Shown piece by piece: positions 23,846 through 36,628 of a stretch of 64,000 nt of DNA. Location: assembly GCA_034401795.1 (NCBI GenBank), contig CM067370.1, forward strand, positions 65,543,688-65,607,687, written 5' to 3'. How positions within the stretch are numbered: position 1 is the first letter of the stretch; each line of letters starts with the position of its first letter. Made by a program: the position numbers and the translations under genes. A model generated the notes under the pieces. That model did no database searches. It was not told the DNA's origin and worked only from the letters and a program-made list of their open reading frames with translations. Source of the stretch: Chaetoderma sp. LZ-2023a. Lineage: Eukaryota; Mollusca; Caudofoveata; Chaetodermatida; Chaetodermatidae.

Positions 23846-24651
23846 ATGTCGGTTGCGGAAGATCTCGCCTTGTCGGACAGCTATGAAGAATTGGCACCTG
23901 CTCACATCGGAAAGAAGTATCCGCTACTTTATCGCACAACGGACATCCGTGCAAGCGTGAATTTTCCAGAAACTCGGACTTGAAACTTCACGTCAATCGC
24001 GACCATTCACTACAGAGAGTATTCTGTGTGAACTGCAGGCACCTGTATTCAGCCACTCTCTATGGTGTTACACGCGCATTATCATTTAAACATCATGTGT
24101 TTGGTGTGACATTAAAGCCTGGTGAGCAAAATGAAGATATAGATATCCTCGTGCCATGTTTCGAAAATAGACTTCCAATTACCGTGCTTCCAACCGGAAA
24201 AACAGCAAAGACTAAATGCACCAAACGACGACAAACTGACTTTCCGCATGTAGCTGGACCATCCGTATCTGCAACACACCCAGCCAGCACCAGCACTCCA
24301 GCGCTCATCACCACAGCACCGGCAGCACCTGTAAAAACAGCACCGGCAGCACCTGCAGCATCAGTATTTACACCAACTGTAGCATCCGCTTGGGCAGCAC
24401 CCGCAGTGACAACACCAACAGCACACAGCATTACAACATCATCCGCATCCGTGATAGGGCAGCCAATTTCGGTAGTGATAACAACTCCTGTGAAAATCCA
24501 TGATCCCGTTTTACAGGACATGTTCGAGAGTTCAATATCTCCACTCAGTTTAGTTATCAACGAGGAGATAAGTCTCATGGAAGCCATCATCACCACCACC
24601 GCACCGCATACCAGCATGCCGACATCCATGCGCAGACCATCCTTTCCATAG
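23846..24651 (+). pseudogene. Accessory frame with C2H2-like zinc finger segment
   Basis: The ATG at 23846 gives MSVAEDLALSDSYEELAP and runs to 23983. A +1/-1 shift leads into the frame ending at 24651, which reads HPCKREFSRNSDLKLHVNRD, the second half of a classical C2H2 finger (F-x5-L-x2-H with a following His). Next come RVFCVNCRHLY with a CxxC and SFKHHVF with paired His. The rest is an Ala/Pro/Thr-rich linker and a hydrophobic-acidic tail (VLQDMFESSISPLSLVINEE). A DNA- or RNA-binding accessory protein is possible. The first Cys pair appears damaged and the frame is broken. It lies between pol and the 3' LTR. Confidence 0.45.
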
Positions 24652-25994
24652 ATCCTGCCATTAGAAAGACAACTATGCTAGACTGACCATACATGGGAAA
24701 GAGCAGACTAGCTCACCAACCAGCGATCTGAGCGATTCCCAGAACGTCCGCGAGTAAGCTGATCAAGGCTGTTAAAATTAGAAGATTATCCACAATCACT
24801 GCAGCAGCATCGTCACACAGCATCATCGCATCGTTGAGCCAACCTGCAGCAAGCACCACCACCACCACCACCACCACCACCGCCATTACAACAGTGATGT
24901 CAGCAATTTCGGAGCCCACGCCAGTCAGAACCACACCAATAGTCTTCACCACCTTAGTAACATAGATAATGAAATATCCGCATCAGAAGACCAGCCACCA
25001 CGGCTGTCAAGCATGAGTCGTGGGACCCAAACTCATTGGGGGGAATTTATCAGCAGACGTGTGTGGACATTATTGTCGTGGATGCTGCAGAATGTGTGAA
25101 TAGGTGTGCGAAAGATATAATTATTATTATTTTATTTTTGAAATACTTTTCTTATTTTATTTTTGAAATACTTTTCTTATTATTATTATATATGTTTTTA
25201 AAATTGAAACCCCGTCCCTTGACTGATTATGGTCATCCTACACAGCTACGCAAAATTATTGCATAGCTGTGTCTCATTAAAATAATCGCTGCGGATACCT
25301 GTGTTGTAAACATGTCGTGTGTGACATAAGTACACAAAACACCATAGCGAATATGTCTTTTACTCCCATCATGCCATCCCAGCTATTGCTGGGGCCGCCT
25401 GATGAACCAGTTTTTTCTTTATTATTAGATGCTATTTTTCTTATTATTTTTCTTCTCGCATCAGAACGTCGAGACGGATTGTGGATTGTGCCAAAACAGG
25501 CCGCACTGTATGCATACCTCTATATACTCGGTATGCATACGTAATTACATATTACTGTGATATTATTACTGTATGTTTTAAAATTTACATATGTCTTTTC
25601 TTATATTATATTTTTATAATTTAACTTGATTCAGGAGCTTGGGCGTTCTCGTTGGAAATTTAATTATCCATCACCATGCGATGGCCCATGCCAGCTATTG
25701 TTTTAGCCAAATCAGTGTGTTAAAATAATAAAGAGCACGCACCACAAAATAAAGACAAAAAATAAAGAAAAGGCCTGGAAAAATAAATACCAGACCAAAA
25801 AATCAAAAGTAAAAGTATGCTTCCCTCCCAAACTCTTTCGCACCTATATGTGCTCTTCTCAAATAAACTACGTGTCTCTCGCGTCACCTCTCCTCTCAGC
25901 TATGAGCCTACTCAAGAAGTCTATAATTCTCGCCTAGCGTGCTCCCGTGCTTTCGATCCCAGATGCATTGATTGTTTGTCACAGGTGTCAAACT
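24652..25994. other. Low-complexity 3' part of the element's internal region
   Basis: It contains a short (CAC)n tract at 24857-24883, AT-rich DNA around 25100-25200 and 25400-25640, and a cluster of AATAAA-like signals at 25726-25875. These could serve the accessory frame upstream. No further gene was seen. Confidence 0.45.
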
Positions 25995-26006
25995 AGGAGG
26001 GGGTGG
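25995..26006 (+). other. Polypurine tract
   Basis: AGGAGGGGGTGG directly abuts the 3' LTR start TGGAGCGCGG, where plus-strand DNA synthesis would be primed. One T interrupts it. Confidence 0.7.
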
Positions 26007-27542
26007 TGGAGCGCGGATTGGCCGGATGGGTACAGCCCATCCCAGCTAGGCTTGGTACAGGATGACCGCTCCGGGTACATTCAAAGCACGCCCCCCACCC
26101 GGGTAGGATAGTACGCATGTATAAAGCCCTATGAGAGAGGCTTCGTTAAAACGGCTAAGTCTATAAGAACACGTAGTGCGCATGCGCGCGCGTCAGCTTT
26201 CCTGGCAACATGTGTCAGTATTGGGAGAGAGTGTATGCCTATAGTGTACTGAGTTGGTACTGGTGATTTCTTTAAATCACTCCATTCTCGTCGTTGGTAC
26301 AGATCAGGACCAGAACGAAACGAGTTCAAAACTTTTTACCTTTTTAAAATCGGACCAGAAATGGCCGAGTTATCCACAAATCGCTCACTTAAATTATTTT
26401 CAAAATATTGCTTTGAAATCGTAATCGCGTGTGTCTTAAATGAATGGGGAATGCGCTGATCACGTGATCGCCACGTCGCCCTTTCCAGCTGCACGCTGAT
26501 TGGCTACTGCTCATGCGCTAATTAGCTGGGACGTCCTGCCTCTGACATCACGAGTAGTATAAAAGGAGCCAAAAATCAAGAATCGAGAGCACTTCGGCGA
26601 GGAAGCCGACACGACAGCAAAGTTGCTGAACCAGTGCGGTGCTAGACATGGGCTAACTGCTTACTGACTGTGGTACCTACACCACAGCAGCGCGCTTCGG
26701 AATTCAGATCTCTTGCGCCGGTGAGCAGCCTTGAACATCCGCATCAAGTTTTTGTACGCTCTCGGACGGCCATCCAAGGGCAAATTAACTAAATACGAAG
26801 AACTCCCTTTTCGGAACACTCACAGAGGAGAGCTCCCCTGTGGATGGGCCTTGCGGGTCCAATGTAATTCTACAGGATGTAGAGCCGAGGTGATTCTTGG
26901 TGGATAACTCGCCGGATCTTCTGGACCACGCTGAAAAGTGGTATCAAACTTCCACGCAGCATGTCGTGTGTCTTAATTAACTTTTAGACTACAGTCTGGT
27001 GGGACTCTGTCCGGTGCATCGCAAAAGCTACGCGATGTATCCCGCATGGTGTACCCAGTTATGTACATGCATATTTTATTACCAGTGTAGCCCTCCATGT
27101 TATGGGCAACTTACCGGACGGACACTTTACAATTTACTGTGTAAATTTATGTATTAGTTATTCTGACTATTTAATGGACATCTTTCTAAAATTGTTCTCC
27201 TTCATTGTCTTGAGAGTGAGACGCATCAACAGTCTGCCTGCGGAAATCTTCCCAACAACTTCGGAATTGTGCCACCTCGGGCTACCCATCTGTAGCGCAT
27301 CAATTCCCATGATTTATGAACTCTTACTGCACTGATGACCAATAGGTACTCAAGTAACTATACTTTTCATTATTTCCGCAATAGGTACACTGATGACTAA
27401 TAGGTACCTTCCCGGTCTTAAGACCGCATTTTTATATTTTCTGTTTCATACTGTATATATTATCTTTATTTCTGTGTGCTTACAATTAATGAGCACTGTA
27501 AGGTCCTATGACCTGACATACTGTTAGCACTGTACTAGTTAG

Positions 27543-27546
27543 TTAC
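27543..27546. repeat. Putative target duplication of the nested LTR, left copy
   Basis: TTAC at 27543-27546 against CCAC at 31176-31179. The uninterrupted LTR-A has one TTAC here, so the right copy would carry two T-to-C transitions. Only tentative. Confidence 0.4.
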
Positions 27547-27793
27547 TGTAGCTCGCGGGGTAGTGTCGGGTCGTTCTGGTGTCTGGTGTCGAAGTGCACG
27601 ACGAATGATGACGCTGGTTAGCTTCCGGTCTTGGGGTGACGGATCCTGTACGATACTGCCCTGCGGGTAACAAAGACCAGCTCCTAAGGCTGGTGGAACT
27701 CAATCGTTCCGGTGGGGCTGTGCGACCATCGTCGCGAACATTAAACACAATAGTCTCATTCCAAGAGTTTGTGTCACTAGTATGCCTGTCCAT
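27547..27793 (-). CDS. LTR-encoded reading frame, open copy in the nested LTR
   Basis: From the ATG at 27793 it reads MDRHTSDTNSWNETIVFN, then RTAPPERLSSTSLRSWSL, and stays open for 82 codons to the LTR end. In a complete element it would run toward the PBS and gag. Codon 30 is CGA, where LTR-B has the stop TGA. Start codon context and an 8-bp hairpin (GTCCATAG...CTATGGAC) around it are identical in LTR-B. Confidence 0.55.
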
Positions 27794-30700
27794 AGCAATT
27801 TCGTGATCTATGGACTTACAAGATTTGATTGGTGACCTAATTAAATTAGGTCTATACAATAGTTTTACCTAAACAGACAATCATGTGTGCTAGATAAAAA
27901 TGATGAGCATACGAAAATACAAGACATAGAGACAGCCTGATGAACTTTTAAACGTGGGGCTCCTGGAGGTACCACACAGACTCGTAGGTCCGCAGTGGTA
28001 TCCCCGTAAGGGAGGCTCCCGTACACGAGATTTAACTAATTAACTTAATATGAGCTATTATACCTCTAAGCTGAAAGGAAAGAAGATTATCTTTTGTAGT
28101 GTCGGAAAATCATGTGCCTCACATGGGTACTACTCCTAGTGCTAGTTTGGGTGAGGAGTATTATCCTCGCGTGGACCGTCGTCACTGAATCCTTGCGAGA
28201 GGCAAGTGCCTCACGTGGGCCTACGTCACAGGGAAATGTCGCCATTGCTTAAAGTGGGAGAAGAGTAGTGGCCGAAAGGGACCCACTCTAATAATTAACC
28301 AAAATACTGTAATGAAAAGACCATACCTAGTGAGATTATAACTATAAGGTTCCGTGCTGTTTTACGTGAAGACGGGATGAGCGATTCCTGAATGATTCCC
28401 ACGTCACCATCTTATGTAATTCTTAGTATGCTGAATTAGTAGTTGCCACTTTTATTTATGCGGGCCTTCTTCTATGCCTAACCTCATATTTAGTTTTTAG
28501 AGACAAGAATTATTTTAGGCCGCAAATGGCTGACGTTTACCTAGCCTTTAGACATGCCTGCCATTGAGAATGGATGCCCTAAGACATCAATACTGAAGAC
28601 AGTATGCATCCATGTCACTTTGCAAGACATCCGAATTGGATAAGAATCCGGAAATCTCGCTCCGTAACCACATAAAATGTCACAGGACATTGGTTACTTT
28701 TCACAAAAGCCTTTCTAGGCAACTGATCTATCGTTATGGTGGAGGTAAGAGAGACGAATACCCACCGTAAATGTCCTTCCCGTGAGGGCGTGGCAGATCT
28801 GAATATCATGCCCAGACATTCTTATGGAATTTGGTGGATATGCGCATCTTGCCCGTCACCAAGTCCTACGGAACTAACTTTTTAACCCGGCATTAGGTTT
28901 AAACACAAGTTTCCCAGTTATGCACTGCGGTGCGGGAGGATTGTTCAGCAGATTAAAGAAAATAATAATTAAGATATGTTTTTGCAGTGCTTTCCTACAT
29001 TGGCAAAGGTAACTAACTACTGAGTATCCGAAGATACATGGGGAATGTGTGTGACACCACACCCTGGCCATCACCGCTCGGAAACTCCAATAGTTTCCCG
29101 GGGTCGGATCAGTCCATGGTCTGGATAGGGACATCCAAACAATTAAGAAGCCATAAGGCTTAGTGAAACATGAAGAGAGACAATAACTTAGAAATATGAG
29201 GCCCTTTAGGTATGTTGGCCGATCTTACACAACCTTCCGGAGTGTGGGGCTAAATTATTGCAACCACCGGAAAAGAGGCGTACACTACGTGTTTCCTAAC
29301 GAAGAGATTGTCTCTAATCATATTAAACCTATCCTATCGAGCTGAATAGAAAAGGTTTTTTTAGTCGGTAGCATGCCGGGCTAAACAGAGTTATAGCATG
29401 GATAGCGACCTCTGTGAAAAATTGTTGGTGGCGGGAGAAAGTGCTGCATATATAAATGTTGCTGTATGGTGTTTCCTACGTGCACTGCAGTCCTATATTT
29501 TTCTACAAATAAACAAAACATATGACCTGATGGGCACTTGCCATATATACACTAACCAGAACAATCAATACAATGTGAAATGATCAGAATAATATATATA
29601 GTACAGGTTGAGAAATCTACGACGGTGCGGTTAGCAAAAAGACCTTACAGAAAATAAGAATAACTATAAACAGATACAGAAATTATAACTAGTGGTCCTA
29701 AGACCGTTACGGTGCCTTTTAGTCATCGGGACCGTTTATACTGATAGGATATAATTATCAAAGATGTAATTAACGGGATAATTAAAATGTCAAGTATAGT
29801 TACTTGAATAATCGGTAGCCATTCTTAAGCCTGGGCTATCGTGTTACTGAAATTGATACGTCACTCTTGGTTTGACGCGAGTTGATGCGTTCCCTGGAAG
29901 CTGGAAAGCTCCTGCATGCTGGTTTCCGCAAACAGGATTTCCACAAGCAGCCCATGACGGTAGCGGATCGAACTCAGGACTGTAATCACAATATATAGAA
30001 TGTCTAATGAGTAGTCAGCAAGGAATACAATAACATTACTGCTATGACGAAAGTTCCCGTACACCGATGGTATGGATGGAAGTTGCCAACAACCCGATCA
30101 TAAGCGGGGGTTGTTGAATGCGGATGAAGATACATAACTAAGCTCAACGGTGCGGGGTATGTCAGCCAACTCTGAAGACATACCGTGCAACGTTTACTTT
30201 GTTGTGGTCAAAAAGTTTAGATAAACCTGCACGACATCAGTGTGGGGATGGCTGAATAACCACTTTTTGGCATGGCCGGCAGATCCGGCGAGTCATCCAC
30301 CAAAGAACATCGCTGCCTCTACATCTGTAGAATCACATTTTCAGGCCACTAAAGGCCTCACCGCAATTTCGTGTTCCGAGTTAGTTATTGATATATTCGT
30401 GAACAATATCCAAAAGTTTCAAAAATGCTCCCGCAACAATGGGAGATACAAAATTGCTTTAGTGCGATGGGTTGGATTACTGCTGGCTATGGGAGAGAAA
30501 CCGACAGAAACCGAAATGATCTGCGTAATGCCTGTCTTGCTGATCGTAGCTGACACAGGTCCAACCCATTCGGCTCCTGGCCGAGGATGCTTTCGAGCTC
30601 TGGAATTCGTCTACTGTTATACTACTCATGACGTCACAGGCGCAGGCTCCAACCAATCATCGGTCGCGCAACAGCCAATCAGTGCGTAGCTAATAATAAC

Positions 30701-31175
30701 GCAGTCAAATGTTCTAGAACATTCTAGAAGTTCTGCGTACACGTGGTTATGACGTCACGGCAATATCTTGAGGATAATCAAAAGGGGTTTTCCGTGGATA
30801 ACTCAGTCATTTCTTAACCGATTTTGAAATGGTTTACAGATTTGGAAAGCCCGTCGAATTCTGGTCTTGATTACTGCCAGATTCGGCGGGAACAAGTTAG
30901 TAAAAAGGATTACATTGTACCTTCTCGGTACACTAAAAGCGTCATCCTATCTTGGTCGTAAATTACATGCTCTGTCAAAAATAGTATTAAGCGTGCGCAT
31001 GCGCACTATGGGGTTTAACGAACTTAGTCGTTTTTTACAACGTGATCTATCTCATAGGCTCATATACGCTTATAGCTCTACCCAGGGGGCGTGTTCAGGG
31101 AACGAATCCAGGATGGGCGGCGCGTACCCAGCTTAGCTGGTTCGGCTGGTACCTGACCGGTCGATCCGAACTACA
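27547..31175 (-). mobile_element. Nested solo LTR (B subtype), inverted
   Basis: On the minus strand it starts TGTAGTTCGG at 31175 and ends GCGAGCTACA at 27547, 3629 bp. It carries the promoter region (near 30620-30680, TATA degraded to TATAAC), the poly(A) signal at 28456-28451 and an open LTR frame at 27793. No internal coding sequence is attached, so it is a solo LTR, presumably left by LTR-LTR recombination. It lies where LTR-A reads continuously through AGTTAGTTACGTATATGG. Confidence 0.8.
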
Positions 31176-32782
31176 CCACGTATATGGCAAGTAGCCATCC
31201 TAGTTAATATGTTTTGTTTATATAAAAGCTCTAAGACTCAGTACGCTAGGCAATACTATACAGCAACATTATATCTGCATCACTATTATCCCCAGCATCA
31301 ATTTTACACTGAGGTCACTGATCATGCTCACATTGCTCGAACCTGACATGTGGCTGACTAAACCTGCCATTCTAGCTCGATAAGATAGGCTTAAAGTAGT
31401 TAGGGACAATCTCTCCGTAAGAGACGTATTGTGTACGCCTCTTTTCTGGCTGTGGCGGATATGTAACCCAGCACACCGGCTAGATTGTATAAATTGGCCA
31501 AATACCTTAGGGCCTCTAGTTAATATCACGTGATTGTCTCTTTCTGCGCTCCTCCAGCTGCAATGCTTAATAATTGTCTGGACTCCCAATCGACACGTTG
31601 GCAAGATCCGACTCTGGGAAACTATTGGGGTTCCGAGGGGTGATAACTAAGGTGTTGATTTCGCATACACTCCCCCTATATCTTCGGATACCAGTTAGTT
31701 TAGATACCCTCGCCAATGTAGGAAGTACTGCGAAAAGAAATTATATTATGTAACCCCGGCCTGCAGTGCATCTCTGGGCATTCTGGAACATAACCCCAAT
31801 GACAGGTAAAATGTTAATTCGGTAACACACGAGTGATGGACGAGACGCGGATCTCCATCCAACTCTCTATGGTGACTGGGTGCGGTCTTAGAACCCACCA
31901 CGCCCTCACTGAAAGGTCACTAGTGGTGGATATCTGCCTCTTACTCCCTGTCATAAATACTATTGCACTTTCTAAAATTGCTTATGTGAACTGTAAATTG
32001 TCCTAGTGAAGCTATATGTGGATGCGGGGTGATACGTGACCAGATCGTCATATGATTTGGGAGCTGTCGCTCCGTAACATGTACGCACGCTGTCTTTCTG
32101 AGGAAGATGCTATGCGAGGCAACCTTTGGGAAGCTGGGCATCTTCGCCAGTTATACTTATGTGTGAAAAGATAGGTAGGAACCCCTGCCTCTTGCGGCCA
32201 AAGCTTGGACGCATATCTAACAACTAAATGGTAGGTTACAACTTAGCAGAAGGCCCACATAAATAAAAGCGGCAACTACCAATGCAGTATCTTTGGTCCT
32301 ACATAAGACGGTGACCTATGAATTCTTCGGAAATCATCTGTTCCGCCTTCACATAAACCAGCGTGCATCACATTAATTATAGTTTCACTAGGATTGACAC
32401 ACTGCACATTACTTTTTGTTTGAACAAGAGTGGTCCTTTTTGCCAGCTCTTTTCCTCCGCTTCAGCATTGAAGGCATTTTCCTGTGACAGATGCCCACGC
32501 GAGGCACTTTCCTCTCGCAAACGATTTTATTTTGTGTGTGTTAGGGGTATAATTGGTTTATATTAAACTATTCACGTAGCCTCGTTAGGATGCTCCCTTA
32601 CGGGGATACCTCGCGGTATTTACGAATCTGTGAGGTACCCTCGGCGAGCCCACATAGAAAGAACACCAGTTTTGTTCAATGTACTGTATTATCTTTCTCA
32701 CTTACTAGCAAACGAGTACCATTGTTTGTGTAGTTATTTATTGTTAATTACTATCATCATGTCCAGACTTTTAAATTAGTTT

Positions 32783-32956
32783 ATGGACCGACATACCGGT
32801 GACACTAACAGTTGGGATGAGACCGTGAGGTTCAATCTCTGCGGCAATGGTCGCATGGCCCCACTGGAACGCTATCGTTCCACCCGCTCTAGAAGCTGGT
32901 CTTTGTACCTTCCAGAGTCACTATACGGGATTCGTAACCCAGAGAACCATAACTAA
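32783..32956 (+). CDS. LTR-encoded reading frame, copy in the 3' LTR
   Basis: MDRHTGDTNSWDETVRFN, 57 codons to TAA. It shares GDTNSWDETV and the RSW segment with the other copies through different codons. It ends earlier because of divergence after about codon 45. Confidence 0.5.
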   Translation: MDRHTGDTNSWDETVRFNLCGNGRMAPLERYRSTRSRSWSLYLPESLYGIRNPENHN

Positions 32957-33048
32957 CCAGTCCTTCCATGCATCCTGTACATGTGGTGCAATGGAGCGGA
33001 GCAATACGACGGACCAGTGCGTACCCCCCCCCCCACCCCCGAGCTACA

Positions 33049-33052
33049 ATAG
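33049..33052. repeat. Target-site duplication ATAG, right copy
   Basis: Directly follows the LTR terminus GAGCTACA and matches 9559-9562. Confidence 0.75.
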
Positions 33053-33154
33053 TAAGTATTCATCTATACATCATATGGGCGATAGTGTCTGGCGACACTA
33101 CCATGTGAGAACTCAATTAGTTAATAAACCTGTCAGTCCATTAACTGGCAACGT

Positions 33155-33625
33155 ACTTAAAACGACATATTTTGGTATTATTAGCTTAAGAAGTTGATAA
33201 TAGTCACCTTCCGACAAAGCTAAAGAGTCGATGTTGATTTATCTCCTGAGATGCATCTTACATTATCAACTGACAGAATCTCCTTGTCAAAAATAGAGGA
33301 AGGATGCAATTATGGGGAAGTGAAAGATGAAATAAACATGATATTCACATCTAAGTAACGTTGAGCAATAAAAGACTGCTCAAAATGCTTCCTCTAGTGT
33401 CATCTGCAATTTCTTATTATGTCATTAGAGGTCAAAAGGTCACACATTTTAGCTGCTGCTTCCAATATAATAGCTAGCTGTGCGTTGTTGCGACTAACAA
33501 TGCGCTTGGAAAGAAATATTTTGGCGTTATTAGCTTAAAAGGTGGCATATCCAAAGGGCCAATGTTAATTTATTTCATGGAATATTGCTTCTATAGCAGA
33601 TAACAGAATGTCCTTTTTGACATTC
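33155..33625. repeat. Local imperfect direct duplication (33155-33320 and 33505-33625)
   Basis: Both copies contain ATATTTTGG..TTATTAGCTTAA, then AATGTTAATTTAT or GATGTTGATTTAT, then GACAGAATCTCCTT or AACAGAATGTCCTT. Similarity is moderate by eye. Confidence 0.55.
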
Positions 33626-33777
33626 GATGATGATTCATCACCTTCATTGTTGCTATCATCACCATCACCACTACCGTGACCACCACCACCATCTCCAACA
33701 TCATTCTCATTAATCACTGCCACCCCTTCCTGCACATTATCTATCTTATCATGCTCCTCTAGATTATTTGGCCCCAT
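33565..33777 (-). CDS. Unrecognised acidic 70-codon frame
   Basis: It starts MGPNNLEEHDKIDNVQ, has a Gly/Asp/Ser-rich middle and ends SAIEAIFHEIN. No domain recognised. Its C-terminal part lies in the duplicated block above. It could be an exon or chance. Confidence 0.2.
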   Translation of the reverse strand: MGPNNLEEHDKIDNVQEGVAVINENDVGDGGGGHGSGDGDDSNNEGDESSSNVKKDILLSAIEAIFHEIN

Positions 33778-36117
33778 GGAGGAGGTATCTCACCTTCACA
33801 CCACCTGGGTCCTTGTCGTTAGGCCATTCTAGCCAGTATCATTTGCTTCATGGATGTCTGTTTTGTATACATGGCCTGTCCTCCATATAGCTGCACGATA
33901 TATAAACCCTCTATGTGCTCGTGAAGGCAGGGTCCTGGTAGATGGTTGATATTGCTCACGTTTTTCTTCGGGTTCACTAGTTTGGCATTATCATGAAGGC
34001 ACGAAGTGCAACAGCGCTTGTTATTGGCGTCCTCTTGCACATTCTGAGATAAAATCGTATAAGTGAAGAAACGTGTCTCTGAGACCATGATACACCAATA
34101 TCTAGAAAATCTTCAGGAGACGTTGAATAGAAGTGTGTTATAGCGCCCTTTAACTTAAGCCTACATACCATATGGAAAAGTCCGTACTACTAAATAGTAA
34201 TATGTTGTACTTTTCATTTGGCATGCACTTGTATGAAAATCTTAGGGAATTTGATGACTAGCTCCGCCCCAGGCCGCTGAGTTGCTACAAGAATCTAACC
34301 AGTCACCTGATGTTCAATGGATTTATTAAAAGTGTGCTCTCTATTCAGAGCAATAATGTGACAACATTTTGTCACAAAGCAATAGCAAAGCATTTGACAA
34401 ACTTGGCAAAGTATCGTTTCTTACTTCATATAATGGTGAAATCTTTGCCAATGAGGCTGGTTGCTATTGCTCTACTAGGCCATCCGACCCATGCGCTGTA
34501 TGATACTTGTAGAGTAGCAATCTTCAAGATCATTAGTCATTTCGTTCTAAATTGTGTGACTATACTTGTCACCTCAAGTTCATCGATTCACTGGATTGTC
34601 TGGTAGAACCATAATGAATCAAGAACTCTAATCGTATTCATTATCATCTTCAAATAGGTGAATGCAGAATAAAACATAGCAATCATTCATGTGTGGTCTT
34701 TCCAGTAATCTATGACTTTCCACATGTGAAGATACACAGGAGTACGTTAAGTGCTGTTAAGGCATACCTCTGGCCAACATCATCTGAAGCCTGTTGGGAC
34801 CTCCTTAGTCACCCTTTTATAGTGCTATATACTTTTTGGATGGCTGATTACTGACATGAGACTTGTCATATTGTCATATTGTTACTGATTCATTGAATAT
34901 CTCACTCCTGATCTCACAGAATGTCCTCAGTTTGGGGATCAATCTGTCAAATTATCAAGACGAATCACATAACAAATGCTGTTGCGTTTCATTTCTCCGT
35001 GTAAATTGCGGAGGAGAGTTGCGAGGAAAGCTCAAACAATAGCAGCCATTAACCTAGCAACACCTCCTCGCCCAACCCCACGCCCAACAAACATTGTATT
35101 CATTAACACGCGGGGGGGGGGGGGGGGGTGCGTGTGTGTGATGGGGGGGGGGGCAACTATTAGGTAGGTATATGGAAGAGATGCCATCCATCAAGACAAG
35201 ATATCGGCCAAAATATGTGGCCATTTGACCTCAGCTGACCTTATTACTCAAGTGGTGTGCATAAAACATAGATTACTTAGCGCACTAGAAGAATCATTCT
35301 CAGTGGTCATTTATTAGTCTATATTATTTTGATTCGATATTGTGATCATTTAACTGTCAGTTCCTCATTATTGCACTTTCCACCTATTTTCAATAATGGA
35401 TATATCTTCTGTTATCTGTCATACTAACAATAGCCCATGAAATAAATAACATTGACCATGTAGCTTTTGTCATCTGATGTCTATCACTTATTTTGAGGTC
35501 TCAGAGATTTTGTCAGTTCATATTGTAACAGCATATCATGAAATAAATCAACTTGTTACGCTAATAATAACAGGTTATTCCTTTGTAAGTGCGTTACCAG
35601 TTACAGAAATGCGCATTTGTCAGATTTTAAGCAACAATAATTATTCATCTGATTTAGCTAAAGCATGCATGATAAGGAAAGGAAGCAACAAACAATGTTT
35701 TGAGTGGTTATTTATGAATAATAAATAATAAAAATAGGTTTTCTTCTGGGAACATGTCCAGATCTTTTAGTTAGCGACTAATAAGTAAATAAATCATGAT
35801 GGCAGTGGATCCTGAGGAAGGTATATGGGGTCTCTCCTGGTCCCCATTATCTTTCCCATTGGAACTAAACCATTGTAGGCCCTACTTGCAACAAACATAA
35901 CTTTGGTGTTTCACAATGAATAACTTTTCCATTGTTGGCATTTTGAAAATCATGATTATATTTTGTGTAAATTGCAAAGGATTCACGGTTATTGGCTGAC
36001 TTTTCATTAAAAAATTTAACATTTGATAAATTTTCTTAAAAGCTTGATAAATTATGATCAAAATCAAGGTTTGTTTTGATGGTAGCAGCAATAGGAGTAT
36101 CACTAGCAGTATCAGTA
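33778..36117. other. No supported gene
   Basis: Short open frames only. G-runs occur at 35110-35128 and about 35143-35152. AT-rich elsewhere. Confidence 0.45.
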
Positions 36118-36133
36118 GCTGCAGCAGCAGCAA

Positions 36134-36222
<89 letters not shown>

Positions 36223-36248
36223 ATAGTAGTAGTAGTAGTAGTAGCAGT

Positions 36249-36299
<51 letters not shown>
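36118..36299. repeat. Compound (AGT)n/(AGC)n microsatellite
   Basis: AGT units run from about 36133 to 36244 and AGC units from about 36250 to 36299. The open frames on both strands here are homopolymer artefacts. Confidence 0.95.
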
Positions 36300-36300
<1 letters not shown>

Positions 36301-36628
36301 GCTAATATTGTTTTCACTGACAATGCTACTAAATATGCTAGTTTCGGGTTAACTTGTGTTTATATGTCATATATACACGCGCACATACATAGTCGTTGGA
36401 ACAGTGGTGGGGGAGGGGTGGTGGGGCGGGGGTCGATAGCACCCTCAGGTTTTGCCTCTCCCTTAGTGTATCCCCATAGCGGCCCCCTATGTTTTGGCCT
36501 CGCCCACATTTCAGCCCCCCCCCACCCCCAGGTCCAAGTATCTTCCTACACCCCTAACATACGCAACGCTGGATCAATTTTTATCATGTATTATACGCCT
36601 GGCTTTTTCGGGTATGACTTAATTTGTT

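Larger units (their letters stand above)
26007..33048 (+). repeat. 3' LTR, interrupted by a nested LTR
   Basis: It consists of 26007-27546 and 31180-33048, together about 3.41 kb. It is collinear with LTR-A: promoter region 26499-26564, AATAAA at 32262, start codon of the LTR frame at 32783. It ends CCCCCGAGCTACA followed by ATAG. Its first bases are TGGAG where LTR-A has TGTAG. Confidence 0.82.

Noticed and set aside
24093-24629. 178-codon minus-strand frame rich in Ala, Val and Thr
   Set aside because: Antisense shadow of the Ala/Pro-rich accessory frame; no start context or domain.
20947-25266. Envelope gene
   Set aside because: No signal peptide, cleavage site or transmembrane pattern typical of env was seen in the frames after integrase. 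The hydrophobic run near 25130 comes from AT-rich repeats.
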